Below, piece by piece: positions 1 to 8,473 of a DNA stretch of 64,000 nucleotides. The position numbers and the translations under genes were made by a program. Within the stretch, counting starts at the first letter, position 1; every line of letters starts with the position of its first letter. Source of the stretch: Piscibacillus sp052246295 (GTDB lineage: Bacteria; Bacillota; Bacilli; Bacillales; Alkalibacillaceae); the NCBI GenBank assembly GCA_052246295.1, contig JBQQCO010000018.1; one strand, written 5' to 3'. The notes under the pieces were generated by a model. That model was not told the DNA's origin, ran no database searches, and was given only the letters and a program-made list of their open reading frames with translations.

Positions 1-1153
1 CTCGACTATTTGAAATCTGATGTTTGCCTAATAATTCACCTGTCTCTTGATGAATAATGGTTAGTTGATCTTCTTTGATATACAAATGGACTTCTGTACC
101 GTATGGACTGAAAGTTCCAAGAGGAACACTATACCTATTGGCTTTATAAAGGATAGTATTGTCCTTACGGACGACTCTTGGTATACTTGAAATATCGTTG
201 TTATGTTCAGTGTTGGTCGCACTGAATGATCTAAAGATCGGTCGTAAATGTTCTTTTTCTATGTTGAACATTTCGGTCGGTCTTTTTTTCGTGATATTAT
301 GAATTTTGCCGTTCCCTGTGCGATCCAACCATGCCACAGCTTGTTCATTCCATGAATCAATGTTCGTAAACACTCTGTGTTTGGCAAAGTTTTTCTTAAT
401 GAATCCAACCACATTCTCGATTTTCCCTTTGCTTTCAGGATCTGCTTTTCTACATACGTGTAGCTTAAATCTCATCTCTTTACGATAAGCTTCAAATGCT
501 GAGGTTAATATTAAATCGCCACGATTTTCACTGACCACAATTAAGTTATCTTGATCATACACAATTTCATAAGGGATACCCCCAAAGTATTGGAATGCCC
601 GATTATGAGACTCAATTAAATCCTTCGTGGTAAAAGGTCGATCTAACCACTCCATATATTTATACCGTGAATGAGATAGCAGCATGGCGACAAAGTACAT
701 TTTGACACCTTTGCCGTGTTCATCTTTTTGAATAGTTTCACCAAAATCTAGTTGAGCTTGTTGTCCCATAGGTGTTTCTGGAACAGCCTCATATTGCCTG
801 TGTGTTTTTTCCTTAGGAATGTTATATTCGCCACGTAAAGCACCGACATAACTACGAACGGTACTCTCACCGATTTGAAAATTAGGATACCTTTCGGTCA
901 ACCAATCAAAAACTTGAGCAGCTGATAGATCATGATGTTCTCTTAACCAGGAAAGAATTAAATCTTTATGTATATCAAGTTTTTTCTTTCTGCGTTGAGT
1001 TGAGGCAACCCATAAAGCCATTTCTTCTGGTGATTTCTCTAAATAGTTATATAACGTTCCCCTTGAAATACCTAGCTTGTCTGCCGTTTTTGTTTTACTA
1101 AACCCTTGTTCTAATAATTGTTGAATCTTAATGTACACTTCCCACTTTTCCAC
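1..1153 (-). CDS. istA: IS21-family transposase IstA, cut by the window edge
   Basis: The reading frame is open from a GTG at 1153 (GGAGGT ribosome site seven bases upstream) to position 1, so the C-terminus lies outside the window. It encodes at least 384 residues. An N-terminal helix-turn-helix lies at about residues 20-40 (FSKTKTADKLGISRGTLYNY). The integrase-type catalytic core follows, with candidate DDE residues D136 (AQLDFGE), D200 or D202 (VYDQDN) and E246 (SKGKIENVVG). Family knowledge: IstA performs DNA cleavage and strand transfer and works with the ATPase IstB. No istB is visible because it would lie further left. The sequence differs clearly from the two other IstA proteins in this window, so this is a third, independent element. 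No frameshift is seen in the visible part. Confidence 0.88.
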   Translation of the reverse strand, partial: MEKWEVYIKIQQLLEQGFSKTKTADKLGISRGTLYNYLEKSPEEMALWVASTQRRKKKLDIHKDLILSWLREHHDLSAAQVFDWLTERYPNFQIGESTVRSYVGALRGEYNIPKEKTHRQYEAVPETPMGQQAQLDFGETIQKDEHGKGVKMYFVAMLLSHSRYKYMEWLDRPFTTKDLIESHNRAFQYFGGIPYEIVYDQDNLIVVSENRGDLILTSAFEAYRKEMRFKLHVCRKADPESKGKIENVVGFIKKNFAKHRVFTNIDSWNEQAVAWLDRTGNGKIHNITKKRPTEMFNIEKEHLRPIFRSFSATNTEHNNDISSIPRVVRKDNTILYKANRYSVPLGTFSPYGTEVHLYIKEDQLTIIHQETGELLGKHQISNSR

Positions 1154-1300
1154 CTTTCGCACCTCCAGCAAAGTAAATGAACTCTAAAAATCTATCATAT
1201 ACTTTTCCGAAGGAAATTTGGTAAAAAAGTGTTCAATTTTATCTAGCGAAAACTGTATAATTTAGTTTAGCAGTTACAATTTGGTGAGATAAGAGTTATG
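1154..1300. mobile_element. Probable terminal region of the left-edge IS21 element
   Basis: AT-rich non-coding stretch between the istA start and the DUF368 gene. In IS21 elements the end carrying transposase binding sites lies directly upstream of istA, so the element boundary should fall here. The partner end is outside the window, so the exact terminus cannot be set. Bases 1301-1325 are the tail of the DUF368 gene region. Confidence 0.4.
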
Positions 1301-1325
1301 ACCAATGTTAGGTGCAAGGAAATCC

Positions 1326-2162
1326 TCACATTTTTTTCATGTAATGTTTTTGTATGTAATTCAATAAATTAACAACAATAATCCCTAAAAATAAAGTTAT
1401 CAATGATTCAATTAACATTTTGTTAGTTAATATTCTTTCTAAATTGTTAAATATAGCAATTATAGAACCACTAACTAAACCGAACATTGCTAAGTATATT
1501 TCTAAAGGGTATTTATTTAATAAATACTTCACTAATTTACTAGTGATAACCACCCCTAATAAAATACCGCATCCTATAGATAAAGTTATAGGTAAAAATA
1601 AATTTATTAAGGACTCTGTGGCTATCTCATAAACCCCTAATATAGTTAGTATTAAAGCTCCACTAATACCCGGCAGCACAAGGGCAGTACTTGCCAATAC
1701 TCCTGAAATAAAGAGAAAAATATAATTATCAATACTTAAACTAGTTACATCAATACTATTAATACCGGCAAGAAATGATCCAGAAATAACTATTGCAAAA
1801 AACGATAAAACAATAAAATAATGTATTAAATTAAGTTTCCTTTCACAATAGGTCATGGTTTGCTTCCATAGGAAAGGCAAAAAACCAATTATAATCCCAA
1901 CAAAAAACATCAATGTTGGTGTGCGATAGACACTTAAAAGGTAGCTAATTAAATGTAAAGATAAAATAAATCCCATAAACATACCTAATCCAAAAGTAAG
2001 CAAAAATGGGTATGCTTCCTTACGTTTAGGACTGGTTATAATACTTAAACAATAAATAAGGTGTTCATATACACCTAACACTAAAGCAACGGTACTTCCA
2101 CTAACACCAGGTACTGTTTCTGTCATCCCAACAACTGCTCCTCTAAGAAAATTTTTAAACAT
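1326..2162 (-). CDS. DUF368 polytopic membrane protein, PopT-type undecaprenyl-phosphate transporter family
   Basis: A 278-residue protein made almost entirely of hydrophobic segments. Two similar halves are visible: PGVSG followed by a hydrophobic stretch and LGVYE near residues 18-33, and PGISG followed by LTILGVYE near residues 164-179. This internal duplication is typical of DUF368 proteins. Family knowledge: DUF368 members of the PopT type return undecaprenyl phosphate across the cytoplasmic membrane for cell-wall synthesis. Assignment to this substrate is inferred from family only. The gene stands alone between two IS21 elements on the minus strand, so it may have been carried in or rearranged with them. 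It starts at an ATG behind an AAGGAGAGG-like site. A general DUF368 label is safe, the transport role less so. Confidence 0.75.
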   Translation of the reverse strand: MFKNFLRGAVVGMTETVPGVSGSTVALVLGVYEHLIYCLSIITSPKRKEAYPFLLTFGLGMFMGFILSLHLISYLLSVYRTPTLMFFVGIIIGFLPFLWKQTMTYCERKLNLIHYFIVLSFFAIVISGSFLAGINSIDVTSLSIDNYIFLFISGVLASTALVLPGISGALILTILGVYEIATESLINLFLPITLSIGCGILLGVVITSKLVKYLLNKYPLEIYLAMFGLVSGSIIAIFNNLERILTNKMLIESLITLFLGIIVVNLLNYIQKHYMKKM

Positions 2163-2330
2163 GATATCCTCTCCTTATATTTTCATTACAATTATTATTA
2201 AAACTATCTACTTTTCAAAAATAAAAATTTTTAATAATTATAACATGACACTATTTCCAAGCAGTCACTTTAATACATTTTATTGGTTAATATTATAAAT
2301 AATGAATAAAGACATGGAGTAAACCCACCT

Positions 2331-2350
2331 TTGCCATCTTTTTGATCCAC
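2331..2350 (+). repeat. Left terminal inverted repeat of the IS21 element
   Basis: TTGCCATCTTTTTGATCCAC, the perfect inverse complement of 4831-4850. Confidence 0.9.
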
Positions 2351-2455
2351 TCGTGACATATTTTTGACCCACTTATGACATCGGCAGGTCCACAACCTCC
2401 TATATAATAGAATTGCACCAGTAGGTGCGAATTTATTATATAGGAGGTTTTTTGT

Positions 2456-4006
2456 GTGGTTAAATATCGTGAAATACTACGACTCCATGCACAAGGGGTT
2501 ACTCAAAGGGGGATAGCATCTAGTTGTAGTCATTCGAGAAACACTGTTAGAGAGGTGGTGAAAAGAGCGGAGGGTAAAAATATTCGGTGGCCTTTCGAAG
2601 AGGACTTAACAGATGCTGATCTTCAAAACATTCTGTTTCCAGAAAAACATACTTCTTCAGACTTCAGGAAGAAACCTGATTGTGACTATATCCATAAGGA
2701 ACTAGCGAAATCTGGCGTTACCTTATCGCTCTTATGGGATGAGTACACACTAAACTGTAGAGCAAATGATGATATACCTTATAGCTATAGGCAGTTTTGT
2801 CGGTTTTATCATGATTATGCTAGAAAAACAAAGGCAACCATGCGAATTAAACGTAAACCTGGTGAACAGCTTGAAGTTGATTGGGCTGGACAAACGATGC
2901 ATCTAACAGATAATTTAACAGGAGAACTCATTCCTGTATATATTTTCGTCTCAACGTTGTCATGCAGTCAATATGCATATGTTGAAGGCTTTTTATCAAT
3001 GGATTCAGAAAGCTGGATCACAGCTCATATCCATGCCTTTCAATTTTATGGTGGAGTTACAAGGATTATCGTGCCGGATAACTTAAAAACTGGTGTCATT
3101 AAAGCGTCACGTTCTGAACCAGTGATTAACCCGAGTTATCAGGAAATGGCTGAACATTATCAAACAACGATTATTCCAGCACGAGTTCGCAAACCAAAAG
3201 ATAAACCAAGTGCTGAAGGAACGGTTGGCCATATATCAACATGGATTATTGCTTCACTTCGTAATGAGAAGTTTTTCACTCTGAAAGAGATGAATGAAGC
3301 TATTCAGGAGAAACTAGAAGAATTCAATACAAAAGCCTTTCAAAAAAAGGAAGGTAACAGGCAGAAGGCCTATTTGGAAGAAGAAAAGTTTGCGATGATG
3401 CCTCTGCCTGCTTCAATGTACGAAATCGCCACTTGGCAAAAGGCAACCGTACAATATGATTATCACATAAATGTCAATCAAATGTATTATTCTGTCCCTT
3501 ATGATTATATCAAATACAGGGTGGATGTTCGCGTTACCCGAAATGTAATTGAGGTATTTTACAAAAGTCTTCGAATTGCATCACATAAAAAACTGACAGG
3601 AAAAAGCGGACAATACTCCACAATTCCAGATCATATGCCGAAGGACCATAAACAATATATCGATTTCAATCAGGAACATGTTTTGAAATGGGCACGTACT
3701 GTCGGAGACCACACTTTTACTACCGTCCAAAGCATTTTATCCTCATATCAATCTGAAAAACAAGGATTGAAGTCTTGTCTCGGATTGATTAGATTAGGTG
3801 ATAAACATTCCATTGAACGATTAGAACTCGCATGTTCGAAAGCACTGTCTTACACCACAAGACCAACCCTTAAAAGTATACAAACCATCTTAAAAACTGG
3901 ACAAGATAAAGAACCAAATCGTGGTTCTTCTAAGCTTCTTACGAAACAAAAAGACGAAAGCTCTTACGGATTTACACGTGGAGCCGATTACTATGGGGGA
4001 AGATAA
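2456..4006 (+). CDS. istA: IS21-family transposase IstA
   Basis: A 516-residue transposase starting at GTG 2456, with the strong site TAGGAGG nine bases upstream. The N-terminal helix-turn-helix lies at about residues 10-40 (GVTQRGIASSCSHSRNTVRE). The integrase core has LEVDWAGQTM (first Asp), IVPDNLKTG (second Asp) and KDKPSAEGTVG (Glu). The C-terminal part holds the usual beta-rich Mu-type domain (YYSVPYDYIKYRV). Family role: cuts and joins DNA at the element ends, with target choice assisted by IstB. The stop is two bases before istB, so the two are cotranslated. The length is normal for the family and no frameshift is seen. Confidence 0.92.
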   Translation: MVKYREILRLHAQGVTQRGIASSCSHSRNTVREVVKRAEGKNIRWPFEEDLTDADLQNILFPEKHTSSDFRKKPDCDYIHKELAKSGVTLSLLWDEYTLNCRANDDIPYSYRQFCRFYHDYARKTKATMRIKRKPGEQLEVDWAGQTMHLTDNLTGELIPVYIFVSTLSCSQYAYVEGFLSMDSESWITAHIHAFQFYGGVTRIIVPDNLKTGVIKASRSEPVINPSYQEMAEHYQTTIIPARVRKPKDKPSAEGTVGHISTWIIASLRNEKFFTLKEMNEAIQEKLEEFNTKAFQKKEGNRQKAYLEEEKFAMMPLPASMYEIATWQKATVQYDYHINVNQMYYSVPYDYIKYRVDVRVTRNVIEVFYKSLRIASHKKLTGKSGQYSTIPDHMPKDHKQYIDFNQEHVLKWARTVGDHTFTTVQSILSSYQSEKQGLKSCLGLIRLGDKHSIERLELACSKALSYTTRPTLKSIQTILKTGQDKEPNRGSSKLLTKQKDESSYGFTRGADYYGGR

Positions 4007-4008
4007 AA

Positions 4009-4755
4009 ATGACAACCGAAAATACACTAACTAAATTAAATGAAATGAGATTGTCAGCGATGGCAGAAACTTATAGAGAACAATTAAGAAACCCAGAATA
4101 TCAAGAACTTTCCTTTGAAGAACGATTTGGTTTACTTGTGGATATAGAATGGTCTCGTCGACAAAACAATAAATTAGAACGCTTAATCAAATCTGCCGAT
4201 TTACGTGATAATCAAGCATCTATTGAAGATATTGAATATCATCCCGATCGAAAGCTAGATAAAGCTCAAATTTTAAGGTTAGCTTCTGGACAATATGTTG
4301 AGGATCGTCACAATATTATTCTTAAAGGAGCTTCTGGAAATGGAAAAACATATTTAGCGTGCGCATTTGGAATAGCTGCGTGTCGCCAATTCTATAAAGT
4401 GAAATACACACGATTACCTGATTTATTAGATGAATTAACTATCGCAAGAGGAGAAGGGATTTACCGCAAGGTAATGAAAAAGTATAAAAAGGTCAATCTC
4501 TTAATCCTAGATGAGTGGTTATTAACACCTTTAAAAGAGAGTGAGGCAAGAGATCTTTTAGAAATCGTAGAATCTAGACATCAAGTTGGGTCTACGATAT
4601 TCTGTTCGCAATTTGATCCAAGAGGATGGCATGAAAAGATTGGCGAGGGCACACTAGCTGATGCCATATTAGATCGTATTGTCCATGGTTCTTATAATAT
4701 ATTAATAGACGGAAACGTATCTATGAGAGAGCGTCATGGCTTAAATCAAGAATAA
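4009..4755 (+). CDS. istB: IS21-family helper ATPase IstB
   Basis: A 248-residue AAA+ ATPase related to DnaC. Walker A is GASGNGKT at about residue 104 and Walker B is LLILDEW at about residue 165. An N-terminal segment (LNEMRLSAMAETY) matches the IstB N-terminal domain. A conserved C-terminal arginine region (AILDRIVHGSYNI) is present. Family role: binds DNA in an ATP-dependent way and stimulates IstA. It follows istA immediately, behind a GGGGGAAG ribosome site. Confidence 0.92.
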   Translation: MTTENTLTKLNEMRLSAMAETYREQLRNPEYQELSFEERFGLLVDIEWSRRQNNKLERLIKSADLRDNQASIEDIEYHPDRKLDKAQILRLASGQYVEDRHNIILKGASGNGKTYLACAFGIAACRQFYKVKYTRLPDLLDELTIARGEGIYRKVMKKYKKVNLLILDEWLLTPLKESEARDLLEIVESRHQVGSTIFCSQFDPRGWHEKIGEGTLADAILDRIVHGSYNILIDGNVSMRERHGLNQE

Positions 4756-4830
4756 TAATATATATGGGTCACTGCCTTATAGAGGCAGTGGCTCTTTTAA
4801 TGTCACTTATGGGTCTATTTTATGGCAGAG

Positions 4831-4850
4831 GTGGATCAAAAAGATGGCAA
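4831..4850 (-). repeat. Right terminal inverted repeat of the IS21 element
   Basis: GTGGATCAAAAAGATGGCAA, the exact inverse complement of 2331-2350. Confidence 0.9.
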
Positions 4851-4917
4851 CAGTGGTTCTATCTAGTGGCAATAATCACAAATAATTACAAATTTATATA
4901 TTTTTTCAAATTATTAA

Positions 4918-4946
4918 TTGACAAAATGTTCAAAATCCATTATATT
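4918..4946 (+). promoter_or_regulatory. Strong sigma-A promoter for the secreted-protein gene
   Basis: TTGACA (4918-4923), a 17-bp spacer and TATATT (4941-4946): near-consensus spacing and boxes. It lies about 60 bp outside the right end of the IS21 element and 45 bp before the start of the secreted-protein gene, so that gene does not depend on the IS for transcription. Confidence 0.75.
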
Positions 4947-4990
4947 TACAACTACAGGATCCTGGTTATTAGTAAGAGAGGAGAAAGAAT

Positions 4991-5446
4991 ATGATTAAAA
5001 AGATAACAACTATATTATTAATATCTTTAGGTGCACTTTTATTATCTACTGTAAATGTTGCAGCCGAAGAGCATGAAGAGATTGGAGGATGGTCTGAAGA
5101 CACTGGTTATTACTCTAATGAAGATGAATCATCTAAAGATTTTAGCATTCAGTCGGCTACACATAAAGGTTGGGTAACATATAGAGGCGGTGATAATACT
5201 AGGATTGAAAAGGCAGCAGTAGGAGAAACTACATGGGCCGCAACTCACTTCACTAGAGCATGGTTGCAAGAACGTAATGGATCTGCAAGAAAAGGCCAAC
5301 ATACTGTGTATGGATCAGGTTATACTAAAGCTCAAAGTGGGTGGGGCATACATCATACTTATTCACCAGACCCATATGTAGCCCGAACTGGATATGGTAG
5401 TTGGGATGCACCGGGGCCAATCCCATCATCTAATGAAGATAAATAA
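4991..5446 (+). CDS. Secreted small protein, possibly a lactococcin-972-like bacteriocin
   Basis: A 151-residue protein. It has a clear Sec signal peptide (MIKK, hydrophobic core ILLISLGALLLSTV, likely cleavage after VNVAA-E or close by). An acidic stretch of about 35 residues follows, then a Gly/Trp/Tyr/Thr-rich C-terminal domain (from about residue 54). There are no cysteines, so it is neither a lantibiotic nor disulfide-bonded. The pattern of a central Asn-Gly, a Gly-x-x-x-Lys-Ala segment and a closing aromatic-rich end vaguely resembles lactococcin 972 family proteins, but it is longer and the match is only by eye. It has its own promoter and is closed by a strong terminator. The following gene encodes an FtsX-like membrane protein, an arrangement seen for bacteriocin-immunity pairs. 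Function is unproven. Confidence 0.6.
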   Translation: MIKKITTILLISLGALLLSTVNVAAEEHEEIGGWSEDTGYYSNEDESSKDFSIQSATHKGWVTYRGGDNTRIEKAAVGETTWAATHFTRAWLQERNGSARKGQHTVYGSGYTKAQSGWGIHHTYSPDPYVARTGYGSWDAPGPIPSSNEDK

Positions 5447-5453
5447 CATTAGT

Positions 5454-5490
5454 AATGCAACACCTACCTAAGGTGTTGCATTATCTCTTT
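5454..5490 (+). terminator. Rho-independent terminator after the secreted-protein gene
   Basis: A perfect 12-bp stem AATGCAACACCT / AGGTGTTGCATT with a 5-base loop, followed by ATCTCTTT. It lies between the secreted protein and the membrane protein gene, so it may also work as a partial terminator that keeps the second gene at a lower level. Confidence 0.8.
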
Positions 5491-5586
5491 AGAGAAAACA
5501 ATAATATCGCTTACCAATCATATAAAAAAATAATTTATTCTTGTAAAACTAAAAACTAAATCTTTTATAATTCTAGGGAGGATAAA

Positions 5587-6804
5587 TTGGAAAAAATCTT
5601 AAATATTTTTAAAAAAGTTCCATTATTAAGTGTTATAACCTTTCTAATAGTTACCATAATTTTTTCTTTTACAATTTTAACGTCACATGACTTCTACATT
5701 GCAAATAATGCTCAAATACATATCCCTGAAACATACGAGAATAAAAATATTTACCAAATAAGTGATAATGCTTGGACTGAAGACGAACATCAAATACTTT
5801 ATGGTGATTCTAATAATTTAATTTCAATGAATAACTTTATTAAAGATCTAAAATTAAATGATAATTTTTATTTTCAAGTAAGTAATTTACACCCTATTGG
5901 TATAGCAGATCAAAACCCTGACGTATTTAGTTATTTGTATGAAGAGGGTGCAGGAACACAAGAGGTGGATTTTGGTGGTGTAAAATTTAACTTAATAAAA
6001 GGTGCACAACTTGACGAAAAAACTTTTTCATTAAATAATATTGAACTTTCACAAGGGAGGATGTTTAATAAAAAAGAGTATTATTGGAGTGAAACAATTC
6101 CAGTGATACTTGGTAATGATTACAAAGAGATTTATAGTATCGGGGATAACTTTAAATTACATTACTTATTTCAGAATTATGATGCGGAAGTTATTGGCTT
6201 TTTAAAAAGCAATCAAACTGCGATGACTACTGCAGAACCATCTGTAAATTTAAATAGATATATAGTAATGCCACCTTTATTTTACAATAATGATGACATA
6301 AAAAGACAAGTAGATATAGATAAAATTTCGATAGGACCGAATTTATCTATGCATACTTCAGGTTTTCTAATTACGAAACTTAATGAAAGGGAAATTAACT
6401 CTATAATTGACGATATCTCAAAATATCATAATCATGAAGGATATTATATTAGTGATATGACTAATCATGTAGAACATTATTTATCTTTTAATAAAGATAT
6501 AAGAGATTATTTAATAATCTTATTAATTTTTGCCTTTTTATTAGTTACTTACAGTGTATTAGTATTAAGAACATTTAAAACTTTATCTAAAAGCATTTTA
6601 ACTTATAGTAATTTCAGCCTTTTTATCTATTACTTAATTATTATTATAACGAGTCTAATGTCAACAATAGTTTTTTTTATAATGAAGTACTATCAATATG
6701 AAATAGGAAATAGCTTTATTATCAGTTTACTGATAGCCCTTTTATTAATAATAATCATTTTGTTAATTCCTATCTTATTATTTAGGAAATCTCTCAGAAC
6801 ATAA
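5587..6804 (+). CDS. FtsX/MacB-like membrane protein, possible immunity or export partner
   Basis: A 405-residue protein starting at TTG 5587 behind AGGGAGGAT. One transmembrane helix lies at about residues 14-32. A large extracytoplasmic domain of about 270 residues follows, with the MacB-core-like stretch LSQGRMFNKKEYY...IPVILGNDYKE. Three helices at about 311-330, 346-367 and 374-401 complete a four-helix layout like FtsX/MacB permeases. No ABC ATPase gene is adjacent on either side, which is unusual for this class. In bacteriocin loci, similar but longer proteins accompany lactococcin-972-type peptides. It could serve in self-protection or be the relic of a permease. Very AT-rich, like the gene before it, and consistent with transfer. 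Confidence 0.6.
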   Translation: MEKILNIFKKVPLLSVITFLIVTIIFSFTILTSHDFYIANNAQIHIPETYENKNIYQISDNAWTEDEHQILYGDSNNLISMNNFIKDLKLNDNFYFQVSNLHPIGIADQNPDVFSYLYEEGAGTQEVDFGGVKFNLIKGAQLDEKTFSLNNIELSQGRMFNKKEYYWSETIPVILGNDYKEIYSIGDNFKLHYLFQNYDAEVIGFLKSNQTAMTTAEPSVNLNRYIVMPPLFYNNDDIKRQVDIDKISIGPNLSMHTSGFLITKLNEREINSIIDDISKYHNHEGYYISDMTNHVEHYLSFNKDIRDYLIILLIFAFLLVTYSVLVLRTFKTLSKSILTYSNFSLFIYYLIIIITSLMSTIVFFIMKYYQYEIGNSFIISLLIALLLIIIILLIPILLFRKSLRT

Positions 6805-6895
6805 TATATATACTTGTGCTAGAATAAATCTTTTTAAGTAAAGTAAACGAGTTATTGTTTTAAAAAATTCAGGAATGTAAATAACAACTATAGCT

Positions 6896-6951
6896 GCAAA
6901 ACTCTAAAGTGGTTTCAATAAAATTGTAGCCACTTTGGAATTTTGCATTTT
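6896..6951 (+). terminator. Rho-independent terminator after the FtsX-like gene
   Basis: A 17-bp imperfect stem (GCAAAACTCTAAAGTGG / CCACTTTGGAATTTTGC, two mismatches) followed by ATTTTATG. It closes the accessory pair. The rest of the 6,805-7,125 gap is AT-rich and holds nothing else recognisable. Confidence 0.65.
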
Positions 6952-7125
6952 ATGTAGAAAATCTACTAAAATATATAAATTTAAACTAAAATTTAAAATA
7001 GGTATGAACTTTATAAATCATTCACTGTTAATGAAAGCTAGTTAACAGTATAGTCGCAGCCACTTAAACAATATTTATGAATCGATAAGCGTAAGTCTAA
7101 AACCATTATTTATGTTATTGCACAT

Positions 7126-7602
7126 CTATTTATTCCCTCTAGTTTTATTATAACCATTTCTATAAGAATCATAGGTTTCGATAGCATATCTTTCTAAGTC
7201 ATTTAAAGTGTTAAAACCACTATTTTCAAGAGCAATCATCTTAATTGTCCATTGATCCCCATATTTATAATCTGCATACACATCTCCGTTTCCCCTACCG
7301 ATAAAATGAGTATTCACTCTATTTAGTACTTGCTTTCCCTGTCCTACATAAAATAGATTTTTTGATTTATTATGTAAAATATAAACACCCGAGAAGTTAT
7401 ATTTATTTGAATATAACGGTTTTCCCTTCCCCCCAAAACTTCTATTCCTCATTTCCAAAAATTCTTGGGGCGTCAATTCTAATGTATTATTGGCCAATTC
7501 AAATATTTGTTCTCGTATCCGCTTTTGCTCCCGAAATTGGATTATATAAAGAATAATTAATATTAATATCAAAACAAACGGTATAAAAAAAATAAAATCC
7601 AC
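7126..7602 (-). CDS. Membrane-anchored GIY-YIG domain protein
   Basis: A 158-residue protein. One N-terminal transmembrane helix (residues about 2-22, FIFFIPFVLILILIILYII) is followed by a charged linker and a GIY-YIG domain from about residue 72. GVY at 72-74 and YVG about 14 residues later match the name motif (GxY-x(10-11)-YxG), an arginine (VLNRVNTHF) follows at the usual distance, and a late Glu (LNDLERYAIETY) occupies the metal-ligand position. Family knowledge: GIY-YIG domains are nucleases in repair, homing and restriction proteins. A membrane anchor on a stand-alone domain is unusual, and the substrate is unknown. Single gene between the bacteriocin-like locus and an ISL3 element, AT-rich. 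Confidence 0.7.
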   Translation of the reverse strand: MDFIFFIPFVLILILIILYIIQFREQKRIREQIFELANNTLELTPQEFLEMRNRSFGGKGKPLYSNKYNFSGVYILHNKSKNLFYVGQGKQVLNRVNTHFIGRGNGDVYADYKYGDQWTIKMIALENSGFNTLNDLERYAIETYDSYRNGYNKTRGNK

Positions 7603-7763
7603 TATAACACCTTCTTTTTTTAAACATTAAATGCACACGATTATAGTTAAATTTTAACATATAAATTTCAGATCATCTTATATTAATTTTGAAAGTAGTA
7701 CAATAAATGTTTGGTGCAAAATTAGTGCAAATAGATATATTAGTCAACCTTTTCCAAACGTTA

Positions 7764-7771
7764 TCTAAACA
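7764..7771 (+). repeat. Possible left target duplication of the ISL3 element
   Basis: TCTAAACA next to the proposed left end at 7772. The right flank 11476-11483 is TCTAACAA, so 6 of 8 bases agree. ISL3 elements usually make 8-bp duplications, so this may be a decayed one. Confidence 0.4.
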
Positions 7772-8414
7772 GGTTCTAAGTCAAATGTTGGGGTGAGCAT
7801 ACGCTCACTCCTAATTTAATTAATACGAACCTTTAAATTTTTATATTGATGATGCAATAACACCTTTAATCTAAAACGATCAAATCGTTTAAATCCAAAG
7901 GCATTACGCTTAATCACTTTGGTTTGATTATTTATGCCTTCTACATAGCCGTTATGTAAATCAAATGCGAAGCTGTTCATGATTTGCTTCTGCCAATTTT
8001 GAAAGGTCGATATCGACCTTTCAAACTCTTCAACCCCTGAAGTCTTCACAAGGTCATAATATTGGTATAGCCTTTCTTTTATATCTTTTAAATTTGAACC
8101 ACTAGCTTTCGCTATTCTGAACCACAATCGGTATGCTTCTTTCAATTGATAAGCTTTTTTTAAGTATTTAGATTTACTAAGGTAATGTTCTAAATACCAG
8201 CGTTGTTTGTCAGTTAGGTTTTCGTTATGTTTATAAAACACATGCTTCATTCTTTTACATTTTTTGCGGTCATACTCATCAAATGAGTTCTGCACTTTTC
8301 TCCGTACCTTTTCTAGTGCCCAATAAATGTAACGGCAAAAATGAAACCGATCAGCAATTATTATAGGTCCGCCAAGCGCGTCATTAACAGCTGCTTTAAA
8401 CGATTGGCTCATAT

Positions 8415-8418
8415 CCAT
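8415..8418 (+). repeat. Target duplication CCAT, left copy
   Basis: CCAT directly outside the TG start of the nested IS21. The second copy is at 10566-10569. Deleting one copy together with the element restores the ISL3 reading frame. Confidence 0.85.
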
Positions 8419-8473
8419 TGTCAACAACGGTTTGAATTTCCCTATTTTCAACGGAATGAAATTCCCTATTATT

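Larger units (their letters stand above)
2315..4862 (+). mobile_element. Complete IS21-family element (istA-istB)
   Basis: About 2.5 kb. Two non-overlapping genes in the order istA, istB are bracketed by a 20-bp perfect inverted repeat, TTGCCATCTTTTTGATCCAC at 2331-2350 and its complement at 4831-4850. Next to these are further related copies: GACCCACTTATGACA at 2367-2381 on the left and TGTCACTTATGGGTC at 4801-4815 on the right. Arrays of such sites at both ends are typical of IS21. The exact outer ends and a target duplication could not be fixed. Both genes are intact, so it may be active. Confidence 0.85.

Noticed and set aside
306..488. 60-residue plus-strand ORF
   Set aside because: It lies antisense within the IS21 transposase.
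4764..4994. 76-residue plus-strand ORF
   Set aside because: It spans the right end of the IS21 element, including its inverted repeat, and the promoter of the next gene.
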